A stretch of DNA of 64,000 bases. Origin: Catenulispora rubra. Its GTDB lineage: Bacteria; Actinomycetota; Actinomycetes; Streptomycetales; Catenulisporaceae. The DNA lies in the NCBI RefSeq assembly GCF_015356825.1, contig NZ_JAACYW010000008.1, positions 1-64,000 on the forward strand. Reading direction: 5' to 3'. The notes below the pieces were generated by a model. It made no database searches and was not told the DNA's origin. It saw nothing but the letters and a program-made list of their open reading frames with translations. The translations under genes were made by a program, and so were the position numbers. Below are positions 19,138 through 28,689 of the stretch, in pieces (positions within the stretch are counted from its first letter, which is position 1; every line of letters starts with the position of its first letter).

Positions 19138-20151
19138 ATGTCCGCACGCCTCGATCGGTACGCCGAGTTCCTCGAGAAGAGGTACCGGGCCGATTTCCGC
19201 AAGTCCGACGAGTACTCCATCGCCGAAGTCACCCCGGAGTTGAGAACACGTATCTCGAGCGGCCGGTTCCGCCGCATCGTCATCTCAGGGACGGGCTGCC
19301 CCGCCGTCGTCTCCGATGTGGTCGGGATGTTCCTCAACGCCTCGGGGGCCGAGGTGGAGGTGCTCGTCGTCGACGGCTGTGACTTCCCGTCCACGGTCCC
19401 TCGCTCCGTGGCGGACGATGAGGGGACGCTGTTCGTCATCAACTCCGACGGCGGCCACGCGGAGGAGTCGGAGGAGTCGGAGGAGTCGGTCAGGGCCTTC
19501 CGCGCCCTGGCGGGTCGGTACCACCGCACGCTACTGCTCACCCCGGGCGGTCAGCTGGCGGAGCTGGGCCGACGGGCCGGTGTCTCGGTGGCATGCTGGG
19601 AGCTGAGCGAGCCGCACCCGGATTACCCGCTCCTCCACGTCGGCCGGCACGTCGGGATCCTGCTGGACATGTTCCACCGGCTGGGGCTGATCAGCCAGGG
19701 CCATCGGGCCGAGGTCGCCGCTCTGGCTGATGACCTGGCCACCGACTTCACCCCGGCCTTGGAACAGGCGGCACTGGAGACCGCGCTCCGCTCGCAGGAC
19801 GCGAACATCATCCTGCTGGCTTCACCGAACTGGTCCATGAGTCTGCCGAAGCTTGCGAACATGCACTGCACCGAGACCGGCCCCGATCGGCGACACAGCA
19901 TCCTGCTGTTCCGCGACTCCGACGACGACGCGTACGCGCGGAACAAGATGGACAGCCTGATCGGGCTGATGAAGCGCGACATCCCGCAGAACCGGAACGT
20001 GACGGTGACCGAGATCGTGCTCGACCAGCCGACGTTCCTGCGGAAGTACTTCACCGCGCTGGAATTCGTCCAGCACACCGCGTTGCATCTGGGCAGGTTG
20101 CACGACACCCGGTCGCCTGCGTTGGCCGCGTTGGCCTCCAAGTCAGCGTGA
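19138..20151 (+). CDS. SIS-like phosphosugar isomerase-family protein
   Basis: A 337-residue cytoplasmic protein that looks like a double SIS-domain protein (bifunctional phosphoglucose/phosphomannose isomerase-like). RRIVISGTGCPAVVSDVVG near residues 42-60 corresponds to the first SIS loop. A second Rossmann-like half starts near 215 (ANIILLASPNWSMSLPKLAN). The end FVQHTALHLGRL resembles the C-terminal helix of the family that caps the active site. An EESEESEES stretch (9-bp DNA repeat at about 19465-19491) sits in a surface loop. ATG 19138 follows GAGAGAAGAA. Similarity is judged by eye and modest, and catalytic residues cannot be named. It lies downstream of DUF1295 with a 119-bp gap and is convergent with the cyclophilin gene. 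Confidence 0.55.
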   Translation: MSARLDRYAEFLEKRYRADFRKSDEYSIAEVTPELRTRISSGRFRRIVISGTGCPAVVSDVVGMFLNASGAEVEVLVVDGCDFPSTVPRSVADDEGTLFVINSDGGHAEESEESEESVRAFRALAGRYHRTLLLTPGGQLAELGRRAGVSVACWELSEPHPDYPLLHVGRHVGILLDMFHRLGLISQGHRAEVAALADDLATDFTPALEQAALETALRSQDANIILLASPNWSMSLPKLANMHCTETGPDRRHSILLFRDSDDDAYARNKMDSLIGLMKRDIPQNRNVTVTEIVLDQPTFLRKYFTALEFVQHTALHLGRLHDTRSPALAALASKSA

Positions 20152-20204
20152 AGCCCTTGCTAGCACACGACAGCGATCCGGGCCGAGGCCGCGGGGAGGG
20201 CCGG

Positions 20205-20969
<765 letters not shown>

Positions 20970-20999
20970 GCGGGCAGGCTACTCCACGGTTTCATGAGC

Positions 21000-21566
21000 T
21001 CACTCGACGAGCCCTGCCACGTGCCGCCGCAGCCGGTCCGCGTGATCCGCGAGATCGGCGTCGACCCGCGGGGGCGGCGCACCCGCGTCGGCGTCCACGC
21101 GGCAGTGCAGGAAAACCGGAGTGCTGACGTTCGTGTGGCGCGCGAGCGCCATACGCAGGGTGTCCTCGTCGTCGGCGCGGAGGGTTTCACCGAAGCCGGA
21201 TCCGCGGGCCCACGCGCCGAAGTCCACGCCGGCGGACGGGGTCGGCTGGCCGCCGGTGGAGTCGTAGACGCCGTCGTCGAGCAGGACGTGCAGCAGCGGG
21301 AGGTCCCGGATCGGTCCGGCGACGAGCAGGCCGACGGGGTTCATCATGAGGCTGCCGTCGCCGTCCACCACCACCGCGGGCTGCCCGGTCTGCAAGGCGA
21401 TGCCGATCGCGATCGACGGGGCCAGGCCCATCGAGCCCACCATGTAGAAGTGGTTCGGGGTGTCGCGCAGGTGCCGGGCTATGCGGCAGGTGTAGCCGGT
21501 GGTGAAGACGATCGGCGCTTCGGGGAAGGCCTCGATGACGGCCGCGACCGCCGTGGTCTTGTTCAT
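21000..21566 (-). CDS. TPP-dependent decarboxylase beta subunit (phosphono-/sulfopyruvate type)
   Basis: A 188-residue protein equal to the C-terminal, pyrophosphate-binding half of phosphonopyruvate decarboxylase. It has TTGYTCR near residue 22, then VGSMGLAPSIAIGIAL and the ThDP/metal motif VVDGDGSLMMN, then LLDDGVYDSTGGQPT (compare DNGAHxSVGGQPT in the family). The family decarboxylates a 3-substituted pyruvate (phosphono- or sulfopyruvate) to the aldehyde. ATG 21566 overlaps the TGA of the alpha gene as ATGA, so the two are translationally coupled; GTG 21575 is possible too. Two-subunit forms are known for sulfopyruvate decarboxylase (ComDE), whereas phosphonate pathways usually have one chain. 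No PEP mutase is visible, so the true substrate is open. Confidence 0.85.
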   Translation of the reverse strand: MNKTTAVAAVIEAFPEAPIVFTTGYTCRIARHLRDTPNHFYMVGSMGLAPSIAIGIALQTGQPAVVVDGDGSLMMNPVGLLVAGPIRDLPLLHVLLDDGVYDSTGGQPTPSAGVDFGAWARGSGFGETLRADDEDTLRMALARHTNVSTPVFLHCRVDADAGAPPPRVDADLADHADRLRRHVAGLVE

Positions 21567-22243
21567 GCCGCCCACCCGAAGGCGTCGGGGGCCACGGTCA
21601 GGACCGCGGAGCAGTGCTTCGCGGCGGTGAGCTCCGCCAGCTCGGCGATCTGCGAGCGGGCCGGAACCGAGGGTTCGAACCTCCTGGACTCCAGGCCGAG
21701 GACGTCGAGCACCGGCTGCGTGAGCCTGCCCATGGCGGTGTTCTCGGGGGTCATGTCAGGATGCTGACCTCGAAGGCTGACCACGAACAGCACCCGGATC
21801 CCGTACGGGACGACGAGCGAGGCCAGGGCGTTCACCGACTGGCCGAGCCCCGAGTTCTGCATGAGGACCACGGGACGCGCGCCGGCCAGCTCCGCGCCGG
21901 CCGCCAGTCCCACCGCGTTGTCCTCGCGGGGGACCGTGATCAGGCCCGCGCGCCTGGAGAGCTCGGAGTACAGCGGGGCCAGGACGCCGCAGGGGGTGCC
22001 GAAGAAGGGCGAGTAGCCGGCGTCGATGAGGGCATCGGCGAGGTCGGCGGCTGGATCGGTGGCGAAATCGGCGGCAAGACCGGTGATGCGGTCGGCGGCG
22101 CGGCTGCCGGCTCGATCGGCAGCGCGGTTGGCGGCTCGATCGGCAGCGCGGTTGGCGGCTCGATCGGCAGCGAGATCGGTGGCGCGTTTGGCTGCGAGAT
22201 CCGCCGGATCCGCGGTCGGGGTGAACGTGGTCTGATCGGCCAT
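21563..22243 (-). CDS. TPP-dependent decarboxylase alpha subunit
   Basis: A 226-residue protein equal to the N-terminal, pyrimidine-binding half of phosphonopyruvate decarboxylase. Core motifs start near residue 70: AGYSPFFGTPCGVLAPLY, then PREDNAVGLAAGAEL with the catalytic Glu that activates ThDP, then VVLMQNSGLGQSVNALASL and MGRLTQPVLDVLG. The first 65 residues are an unusual Ala/Arg/Asp-rich extension (AADRAANRAADRAANR) made by a 24-bp DNA repeat, absent from the family as I know it. ATG 22243 overlaps the NRPS1 stop as ATGA, tying the enzyme to NRPS1 expression. Together with the beta subunit it should form a heteromeric ThDP decarboxylase supplying an aldehyde or modified building block to the cluster. 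Confidence 0.85.
   Translation of the reverse strand: MADQTTFTPTADPADLAAKRATDLAADRAANRAADRAANRAADRAGSRAADRITGLAADFATDPAADLADALIDAGYSPFFGTPCGVLAPLYSELSRRAGLITVPREDNAVGLAAGAELAGARPVVLMQNSGLGQSVNALASLVVPYGIRVLFVVSLRGQHPDMTPENTAMGRLTQPVLDVLGLESRRFEPSVPARSQIAELAELTAAKHCSAVLTVAPDAFGWAA
22111..22172 (-). repeat. 24-bp coding tandem repeat
   Basis: Two exact 24-bp units (22111-22134 and 22135-22158) and a partial third encode the Ala/Arg/Asp-rich N-terminal extension of the decarboxylase alpha subunit. Confidence 0.85.
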
Positions 22244-25200
22244 CAGTCGTCTTTCTTCTCGGTGAGTCGCGCGCCACGGCGGGCGGCGTTGCGTCCGCGC
22301 CCGGCGTCGCGCCGCATCCTGGCCCGTTCCGCGGCCCGGTCCTGCGCCCCGGTGTCCGAGCCGTTGTCCAGGAAGGCCGCGTACGACCTGATCGTCGGAA
22401 GGTGGAAGAGGTCCACGACCCGGATCTCGCGGTCGAGGACGGCGCCGAGCCGGGACTGCACCGCGACGATGGCCAGCGAATCCCCTCCGGCCTCGAAGAA
22501 GTTCTCGGTCAGCCCGACGTCCGAGCGGCCCAGCACCTCCCGCCACACCGTCGCGACCACGCCTTCGGTCGCGGTGGCCGGAACATGATCGGCCCCGGTA
22601 CGCAGCCGCGCGTCGGGCCGGGCCGGTTCGGAGCCGATGATCCGGGGCGGATCGGACAAGCCTGCGGTGAGAGCGTCCGCATCCGGCAGCGGCGCGGCGG
22701 TGAGCGCGGCGTACGGATCGTCCGTGAACGTGGCGAGCAGCTGCTGGTAGCCGGAGATCAGCCTGCTGATGCGGTCGGCGTCGTAGAGGTCCGGGTTGTA
22801 GACGAAGGTCAGCGTGCAGCCGTCGTCCTCGTCGACCAGGTACACGGTGAGGTCGAACAGCGAACCCGGCAGCGCCGGCACGACCGGCTCGCTGCGGGTT
22901 CCGGCAAGCTCCAGCCGAGGCTGGGAGAAGTTGAAGACGTTGAACAGCACCTGGATCAGCGGCCCGCGCGCCGGATCCCGGGGCAGTCGCAGATCCCTGA
23001 CGAGCTCGTCGAGGGTGGCGCCCGGATGGGCCAGCGCGGCCTGGAGTTCGCCGCGGCAGTCCCGGACCGCCGTGGCGAAGTCCGCGTCGGCGTCCAGGCG
23101 CATCCGGAGCGGGACGATGTCCACGAAGAAGCCGATCAGGTCCTCGAACGCGGCGTGCCGGCGGTCGGAGACCGGAGTGCCGATCACCAGGTCGCGGCGG
23201 TCCGCCACCCGCGACATCAGCTCGGCGAACGCGGTCAGCAGGATGGTCGCCGGGGTGGTGCCCAGGCGGGCCGACAGTGCGCGGACCCCGCGATGGACGC
23301 CGATCGGGAGCCGGGCCGACGCTCGGGCGCCGCGCCAGGTCTGCTCCGCCGGACGCGGCCGGTCGCGCGGCAGGTCCAGGTGGGACGGCGCGCCGGCCAG
23401 GTGATCGTGCCACCACGCGAGATCGGCGGCGCCGCGGCCGCGCTCGCGCCAGGCGACATAGTCGGCGAAGCTCGCGCGCAGCGCGGGCGGCTCGGCGCCG
23501 GCGTAGATCCGGCCCAGGTCCCGGTACAGGAGGTCCTGGGACCAGCCGTCGAAGACCGCGTGGTGCACCGTCATCAGGAGGTAGTGGTCGTCGTCGGCGA
23601 CCCGCAGCAGCCGGGCCCGCCACAGCGGTCCGGTCGCCAGGTCGAAACGGGTCCGGGCCTCGCCGGTCAGGGCACTGTCGATCTGTGCGCGCTGCTCGGC
23701 CTCGGGCAATCCGGCCAGGTCCTGCACCAGCAGCCGCACGTCTGTGGGCGGATCGACGCTCACCGAGGGCTGTCCCTGGAGCATCGGGAAGTGCCAGCGC
23801 AGGGGCTCGTGGCGTTCGGTCACGGCCCGCAGCGCGCGGCCCAGCGAGGGGACGTCGAGCGCACCGCGGATCCGCTCGGACATGGTGATGTTGTAGGCGG
23901 CGCTGTCCGGGGCGAACTGGTCGATGAACCAAACCCGGCGCTGCCCCGCCGACAACGCCGGCGGGTGACCGGTGCTGATCTGCTCGATCACCGTGCCCGG
24001 CGCTTCGGCCACGACGATCGCCAGGCCCGCCGGGGTCCGGGCGTCGAAGACCTCTTCGACGGCCACCTCCCGGCCGAGCCGGTCGCGGATCGCCGCCACC
24101 AGCCGCATCGCGGTGAGCGAGTGGCCGCCGGCGTCGAAGAAGTCGTCGTCGGGAGCGGCGCGGGGCACGTCGAGGGCCCGGCACCACAGGTCGCGGACGA
24201 TGTCGAGCAGCTCCGGCTCGCGGAGGTCCGGGCCGGTGGCAGTCTCGGTAGCGATCTCGGTGACGGTCGTCGTAGTGATCTCGGTGACGGCCCGCTCCAG
24301 CGCCGCGATCCGCGCGGCGTCCACCTTGCCCGAAGCCGTCGCCGGCAGTCGGTCCAGCAACACGACCCGCGACGGCACGAACGCCGTCGGCAGCCGGTCG
24401 GCGCACCAGGCCCGCACGTCGACCGCCGACAGCGCGTCGGTCGAAGCATCAGCTGGCGTGACGGCGGCAAGCAGTTCGTGCCCACCGGCCGCCGGGACGG
24501 CGAAGACCGCAGCCTGAACCACCGCCGGATGCGCCCGCAGCACCGTCTCGACCTCGCCCGGCTCGACTCGCTGGCCGCGGATCTTGATCTGCCGGTCGAT
24601 CCGGCCCAGGTGCGTGAGCATGCCGTCAGGGTCCTGAACCACCCGGTCGCCGGTCCGGTAGAGCCGGGCGCCGGGCCGGGACCCGAACGGATCGGGGACG
24701 AACCGGTCCGCCGTGACCCCGGCGGCGTTCAAGTAACCGCGCGCCAGCCCTGGGCCGCCGATCAGCAACTCGCCCGGCGTTCCGGGCGGTACGGGTTCCA
24801 GCGCCTCGTCGACGACGTGCACCCGGTGGCCGGACAGCGGACGGCCGATCGGCAGCGGCCCCGGGTGGTCGCCGACCCCCTCGAACGCCGTGACCTGGAC
24901 TGTCGTCTCGGTGGGGCCGTAGCAGTTGAAGAACCTGCGGCCGTCGGCGCTCCAGCGGCCCAGCTGCTCCGGGGGCGGTGCCTCGTCCCCGGTCATCAGG
25001 GTCCTGAGTTCCGGGTAGTCGGACGGATCGAGCAGCGGCAACAGCATCGGCGGCAGCGATCCGAAGGTGACGCGGTGGCCGATCAGGAAGCGCCGCAGGC
25101 GTGCGGGGTCGGTGCGGTCCGGTTCGGCGGCGAGCTGCACCGAGGCGCCGACCGCCAGTGGGACCCACAGATCTAGCACCGACACGTCGAAGCCGAAAGA

Positions 25201-25887
25201 GGCGTAAGCCAGAGTCCTGTCGTACTCGGTGAGTCCGAAGTCCTCGACCGTCGCGGCGACGAGCGCCGCCAGGGCGCGCTGGGTGACCACGACGCCCTTG
25301 GGCTCGCCGGTGGATCCCGAGGTGTGGATGACGTACGCGGCGTGGTCCGGTCCGGCCGGTCCCGGGCCGATGTCCTCGATCGCAGTGGACAACGGCTGGA
25401 TGCCGGTCAGATCCAGCCTCCAGGCGCCGATGCCCCCGGTGCCACCGGTATCGCCGATGCCGCCGTCTGATTCCGGTGATTCCGGCGCACCGTCCAGCGC
25501 CCGAGCACCCGCCGCGTCGACCAGAACGGCCGCCGGAGCAGCGCGTCGACACAGCCTGACCAGGCGCTCCGCAGGCTGCGCCGGGTCCAGCGGCACATAG
25601 GCCGCACCGGCCAGCATCACCCCGAGCATCGCCGCGACCGTCGCCGGCCGACGGTCGGCGCAGACGACCACCCGGTCCTCCGGACCGACGCCGACGGCCG
25701 CGAGCGCCGCCGCCACACCCGCCGCGGTGCGGACGAGTTCGCCGTACGAAATCCGTAGATCGCCTTGGCTCACCGCGGCCGCGGCCGGTCTGCGCAACGC
25801 CGCGGCGAGCACCAACGCGGGCACTGTCGCAGACTGCGCCCCGGCTTCGGATCGCGGCATCGCGCCGGTGAAAAGGGCGCGCGTCAT
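22243..25887 (-). CDS. NRPS1: A-T-C-T nonribosomal peptide synthetase
   Basis: A 1214-residue assembly-line protein (from ATG 25887). The A domain covers about 20-510 (TSGSTGEPKG near 190, YRTGD, and the GKVDAARI Lys). T1 has its phosphopantetheine Ser590 in GGHSL. The C domain (about 640-1070) has HHAVFDGWS with His775-His776. T2 has Ser1137 in GGDSL. There is no release domain. By eye the A-domain specificity code reads about DVLSLTCVQ-K, which matches no code I know. The C domain must join the T1-bound residue to something carried elsewhere, or act in trans. The frame stays open upstream to a GTG at 26100, but that part looks like intergenic promoter DNA, so 25887 is preferred. It is the first gene of a minus-strand operon with the two decarboxylase subunits. 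Confidence 0.92.
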   Translation of the reverse strand: MTRALFTGAMPRSEAGAQSATVPALVLAAALRRPAAAAVSQGDLRISYGELVRTAAGVAAALAAVGVGPEDRVVVCADRRPATVAAMLGVMLAGAAYVPLDPAQPAERLVRLCRRAAPAAVLVDAAGARALDGAPESPESDGGIGDTGGTGGIGAWRLDLTGIQPLSTAIEDIGPGPAGPDHAAYVIHTSGSTGEPKGVVVTQRALAALVAATVEDFGLTEYDRTLAYASFGFDVSVLDLWVPLAVGASVQLAAEPDRTDPARLRRFLIGHRVTFGSLPPMLLPLLDPSDYPELRTLMTGDEAPPPEQLGRWSADGRRFFNCYGPTETTVQVTAFEGVGDHPGPLPIGRPLSGHRVHVVDEALEPVPPGTPGELLIGGPGLARGYLNAAGVTADRFVPDPFGSRPGARLYRTGDRVVQDPDGMLTHLGRIDRQIKIRGQRVEPGEVETVLRAHPAVVQAAVFAVPAAGGHELLAAVTPADASTDALSAVDVRAWCADRLPTAFVPSRVVLLDRLPATASGKVDAARIAALERAVTEITTTTVTEIATETATGPDLREPELLDIVRDLWCRALDVPRAAPDDDFFDAGGHSLTAMRLVAAIRDRLGREVAVEEVFDARTPAGLAIVVAEAPGTVIEQISTGHPPALSAGQRRVWFIDQFAPDSAAYNITMSERIRGALDVPSLGRALRAVTERHEPLRWHFPMLQGQPSVSVDPPTDVRLLVQDLAGLPEAEQRAQIDSALTGEARTRFDLATGPLWRARLLRVADDDHYLLMTVHHAVFDGWSQDLLYRDLGRIYAGAEPPALRASFADYVAWRERGRGAADLAWWHDHLAGAPSHLDLPRDRPRPAEQTWRGARASARLPIGVHRGVRALSARLGTTPATILLTAFAELMSRVADRRDLVIGTPVSDRRHAAFEDLIGFFVDIVPLRMRLDADADFATAVRDCRGELQAALAHPGATLDELVRDLRLPRDPARGPLIQVLFNVFNFSQPRLELAGTRSEPVVPALPGSLFDLTVYLVDEDDGCTLTFVYNPDLYDADRISRLISGYQQLLATFTDDPYAALTAAPLPDADALTAGLSDPPRIIGSEPARPDARLRTGADHVPATATEGVVATVWREVLGRSDVGLTENFFEAGGDSLAIVAVQSRLGAVLDREIRVVDLFHLPTIRSYAAFLDNGSDTGAQDRAAERARMRRDAGRGRNAARRGARLTEKKDD

Positions 25888-26111
25888 CGCTTCACTGTCC
25901 AACGGACCAGCCAACCCCGTGTCCTCTCTCGGCTGTCGTTCCGCCCTTCCTATCAGGCCGGGACCCGCCGGGAAAGGGGGCTTGCCCGGCCGCATACCCC
26001 CGAGTATTCTCGGCGCCGTTCGACCACTGAGTTCGAACACTATTGCGATTTGTGGCGTCCGCATGACATATCCGGACACCTCGCACACGGGGCAGCACAC
26101 GGGGCAGGGGC
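25888..26111. promoter_or_regulatory. Divergent control region of the biosynthetic cluster
   Basis: This is the only divergent gap in the NRPS-PKS cluster and should drive both arms. It has a locally AT-rich stretch (about 26030-26070), the palindrome GTTCGAAC at 26031-26038 with a related half site GTTCGA at 26018-26023, and a perfect 12-bp tandem duplication GCACACGGGGCA at 26083-26094 and 26095-26106 directly before the ATG at 26112. No regulator gene is present in the cluster itself. Confidence 0.5.
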
Positions 26112-27203
26112 ATGGGTGACAAGGGTTTTGTCGTCGTGCTCGGAAGCGGTTCCTTGGCCAGAGCTACGGCGTACGCCTTGGCGACCGCGAACGGGGCACC
26201 ATTCGAAGTTCACGTCGTGGCGCGCGACAGCGCCGCGATCGCAGACATCTGCGATGTTGCGTCCGCCCGGGCCGCACTCGCCGGTTCACCTGCGATTTTC
26301 CGGCCCATATCGGTGCCGGGGTTCACGGAGTCAGTGCTTTACGACGTCTTGCGGGAGCTGCGTCCGGACGGGGTTTTCCTGTGCGCGTCCCGGCAGTCGC
26401 CGTGGGAGCGGACCACGGATCCGTCGCCCTGGACCGAGTTCGTCCAGCACGCCGGCTACGGCGTCACCGTGCCGTTGCAGGCGCAGTTCGCGCTGGCCGT
26501 CGGCCGGGCGGTTGATCGGCTGGGCGCGCGCGGCGAGAGCGGTGGGCGCGGCCGGGCCCCGTGGTTCGTGAACGCCTGCCTGCCCGACATCGTCAATCCT
26601 CTGATAACGGCACTCGACGTCCCGGTGCTCTGCGGCATCGGCAACGTCGCGATCCTCGCGGCGTTCCTGCAGGCCGCCACCGGGGCGCCGGACCAGAAGG
26701 AGCTGAAGCTCCTGGCCCACCACTACCACCTGCACGCGCCGCACGACCCGGCCGAGGAGGCGCTGGCCTGGCAGGGTGAAACCGCGCTGCCGGAGGTCGG
26801 CGCGCTGCTGGCCGCCGGCCGCCGCGTGGAGCGGCGCGAACTCAACCAGGTCACCGGGCTCGGGGCCGCGACGCTGATCACCGACCTGCTGACCGGCGCC
26901 GAACGCGCGACCCACCTGCCGGGGCCGGCCGGGCTGCCCGGCGGCTATCCGGTCCTGGTCCGGGACGGCGAGGTCAGCCTGCGCCTGCCCGCTGAGCTGG
27001 ACCGCGAGGCCGCGATCGCCGCCAACCGACGGGCCTCGGCGCTGGACGGCGCCGTGCTTGATGGAAAACACCTAACCTTCTCCCCCGCTGCGTCGGCCGC
27101 CCTGCGGCCGCTCGCGCCGGAGCTCGCCGACGGTTTCGGAGTCGACCGGCTCGACACCGCCTGCGAGCAGCTGGCCGGGCTGCGGGCCCGCCTGCGCACG
27201 TGA
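26112..27203 (+). CDS. Rossmann-fold dehydrogenase-like protein
   Basis: A 363-residue protein that opens with a dinucleotide-binding loop, VVVLGSGSLARATAYALA (residues about 7-24, GxGxxA type). A strand and acidic segment follow (FEVHVVARDS). Further in are PWFVNACLPDIVNPLI and VLCGIGNVAILAAFLQ, a layout like the lactate/malate-dehydrogenase or opine-dehydrogenase class, where a second domain holds the catalytic His. HHYHLHAPHDP near residue 205 is a possible active-site segment. I do not recognise the exact family. It is the first gene of the plus arm, separated by 97 bp from the PLP-type gene, and probably works with it on an amino-acid building block. The start ATG is immediately downstream of the 12-bp duplication. 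Confidence 0.6.
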   Translation: MGDKGFVVVLGSGSLARATAYALATANGAPFEVHVVARDSAAIADICDVASARAALAGSPAIFRPISVPGFTESVLYDVLRELRPDGVFLCASRQSPWERTTDPSPWTEFVQHAGYGVTVPLQAQFALAVGRAVDRLGARGESGGRGRAPWFVNACLPDIVNPLITALDVPVLCGIGNVAILAAFLQAATGAPDQKELKLLAHHYHLHAPHDPAEEALAWQGETALPEVGALLAAGRRVERRELNQVTGLGAATLITDLLTGAERATHLPGPAGLPGGYPVLVRDGEVSLRLPAELDREAAIAANRRASALDGAVLDGKHLTFSPAASAALRPLAPELADGFGVDRLDTACEQLAGLRARLRT

Positions 27204-27300
27204 CGAGATCCGCACCGGCGCGAGGCATTCGACAGCAGAACTGAACAGTCCACATCACGCGCGAAACGACACGATCGAATCCGCACTTTGAGGAGCCCTG

Positions 27301-28689
27301 ATGGTCGCCACCCCTCGGGCCGGTTCACCGAACCGTTCCCAGCACGCCAACCTGCTGCTGGACTATCCCGACCTGCTGCCCCTGGCGGTAGCCGCCTGCA
27401 CCGACGATCCGGAGCCGCGGGTGGGGACCGGGCCGTTCAGCCCCGGCTTCCACCTGCCGGAAGCCGGCGACGACGTCCGCGAGTTCTTCAGCGCGGCGAC
27501 CGCGCGCTGGCAGGAGCTGGGCCACTACCAGGACCACCGCGTCACGCTGCTGGACCTGACCGGGAATCCGGGCACCCAGACCACCAAGACCTTCGCGTCC
27601 CTGCTGATCGTCGCCCGGGCCGTGGAGTACATCCGCCGCAGCGGCGAGTCGGTGATGATCTTCTCACCGACCTCGGCGAACAAGGGCACGGCGCTGCGCG
27701 ACGCGGTGCTGCGCGCGCTCGACGCCGGGCTGGCCGAGCCCGAGCAGCTCCGCGTCACCACCGTCGCGCCCCGCGGCTGCCTGCCCAAGCTGCGCGGCAG
27801 CCGGCTCTCGACCGATCCCGCGCTGCGGGCGCTCAACCCGGTGCTGGTGTATCCGGGTGCTGAGCCGGAAGGGGTCAAGGCGATCGGGCGCGAGTTCGCC
27901 GACCGCAACGCCGACCGCGTGCTGGCCGAGCAGGGCTGCCGGCTGTGGTTCTCGCTGGAGCTGGCCAACTACCTGGTCGCCGACACCGCGCGCGCGTTCT
28001 TCGAGCAGACCGTCGACCCGATCCGCGCCGACGGCCCGCAGCGGCTGCACGCGCACGCCGTCTCCAGCGCGTTCGGCCTGCTCGGCTACCACAAGGGCCT
28101 GGACGTCCTGGAGTCCGCCGGTCGGTTCGACCCCGCGCTGCGCCCGGCCAGCCTGCTGGTCCAGCATCTGGGGACACCGGACATGGTCCTGAACCTGCGG
28201 CACGGGGACTTCGACCGGGCGAGTCTGCCCGCTTACACCATGGACGGCGGGCTGTACCGGCAGGACGGCGACCCCCGGTTCCCGCAGACCACGTTCGACC
28301 CGGACGAGGTGCTGGACCCGACCTTCTACACCCACGCCCCCGCGACCTCGCCGGCGATGAACGCCATCATCAAGGGGCACGGCGGCGACGGGATCGTGGT
28401 CTCGCTGCACGAGTGCCTGGAGCGGTACCCGTTCGTGCGCCAGTGGCTGGCCCCGACCGGGCGCCCGCTGCCCGCCGACCCGCGGATGCTGCGCGAATGG
28501 TCGCTGACCATGGCGCTCACCGGCGTATTAAACGCTGTCGACCGCTCCCTGATAGACCCGGGCCGCGACCTGGTGGTGCACGGCTCCGGGAGCTACACCA
28601 CCGCCGACTACGAGCCGCTGGCCGCCGACGCGCTGACCGAGGTGCGCGACGCCGGCGACATCGCGGCGGCGCTGCTGGGCAGCCGATGA
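27301..28689 (+). CDS. Fold-type-II PLP enzyme-like protein (threonine/cysteate synthase-like)
   Basis: A 462-residue protein whose middle has the run of elements expected for beta-family PLP enzymes. GNPGTQTTKTF carries Lys96 in the place of the Schiff-base Lys of threonine synthase. A helix follows, then VMIFSPTSANKGTALRDA like the SxGNxGxA phosphate/substrate loop, and then VAPRGCLPKLRG like the VP...K strand-loop. A Gly/Ser stretch near the end (VHGSGSYTTADYEPL) could bind the PLP phosphate. It is not a close match to any one family; threonine synthase or cysteate synthase are the nearest in pattern. AGGAG lies directly before ATG 27301. Its stop overlaps NRPS2 as ATGA, so it is tied to the assembly line. 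A role in making a non-standard amino acid is inferred. Confidence 0.5.
   Translation: MVATPRAGSPNRSQHANLLLDYPDLLPLAVAACTDDPEPRVGTGPFSPGFHLPEAGDDVREFFSAATARWQELGHYQDHRVTLLDLTGNPGTQTTKTFASLLIVARAVEYIRRSGESVMIFSPTSANKGTALRDAVLRALDAGLAEPEQLRVTTVAPRGCLPKLRGSRLSTDPALRALNPVLVYPGAEPEGVKAIGREFADRNADRVLAEQGCRLWFSLELANYLVADTARAFFEQTVDPIRADGPQRLHAHAVSSAFGLLGYHKGLDVLESAGRFDPALRPASLLVQHLGTPDMVLNLRHGDFDRASLPAYTMDGGLYRQDGDPRFPQTTFDPDEVLDPTFYTHAPATSPAMNAIIKGHGGDGIVVSLHECLERYPFVRQWLAPTGRPLPADPRMLREWSLTMALTGVLNAVDRSLIDPGRDLVVHGSGSYTTADYEPLAADALTEVRDAGDIAAALLGSR

Noticed and set aside
21000-22243. Calling the cluster a phosphonate antibiotic cluster
   Set aside because: The decarboxylase fits, but there is no PEP mutase or other phosphonate gene in the window, so the name would go beyond the evidence.
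25888-26100. Extending NRPS1 upstream to the GTG at 26100
   Set aside because: This part has no A-domain homology, is AT-richer, holds a palindrome, and would leave only 11 bp for the divergent promoters.
26101-27203. Assigning the dehydrogenase-like and PLP-like pair as a diaminopropionate (SbnA/SbnB-type) pathway
   Set aside because: The Rossmann loop lies at the very N-terminus of the dehydrogenase-like protein, unlike the ornithine cyclodeaminase fold of SbnB, and the PLP-like protein does not resemble SbnA closely.
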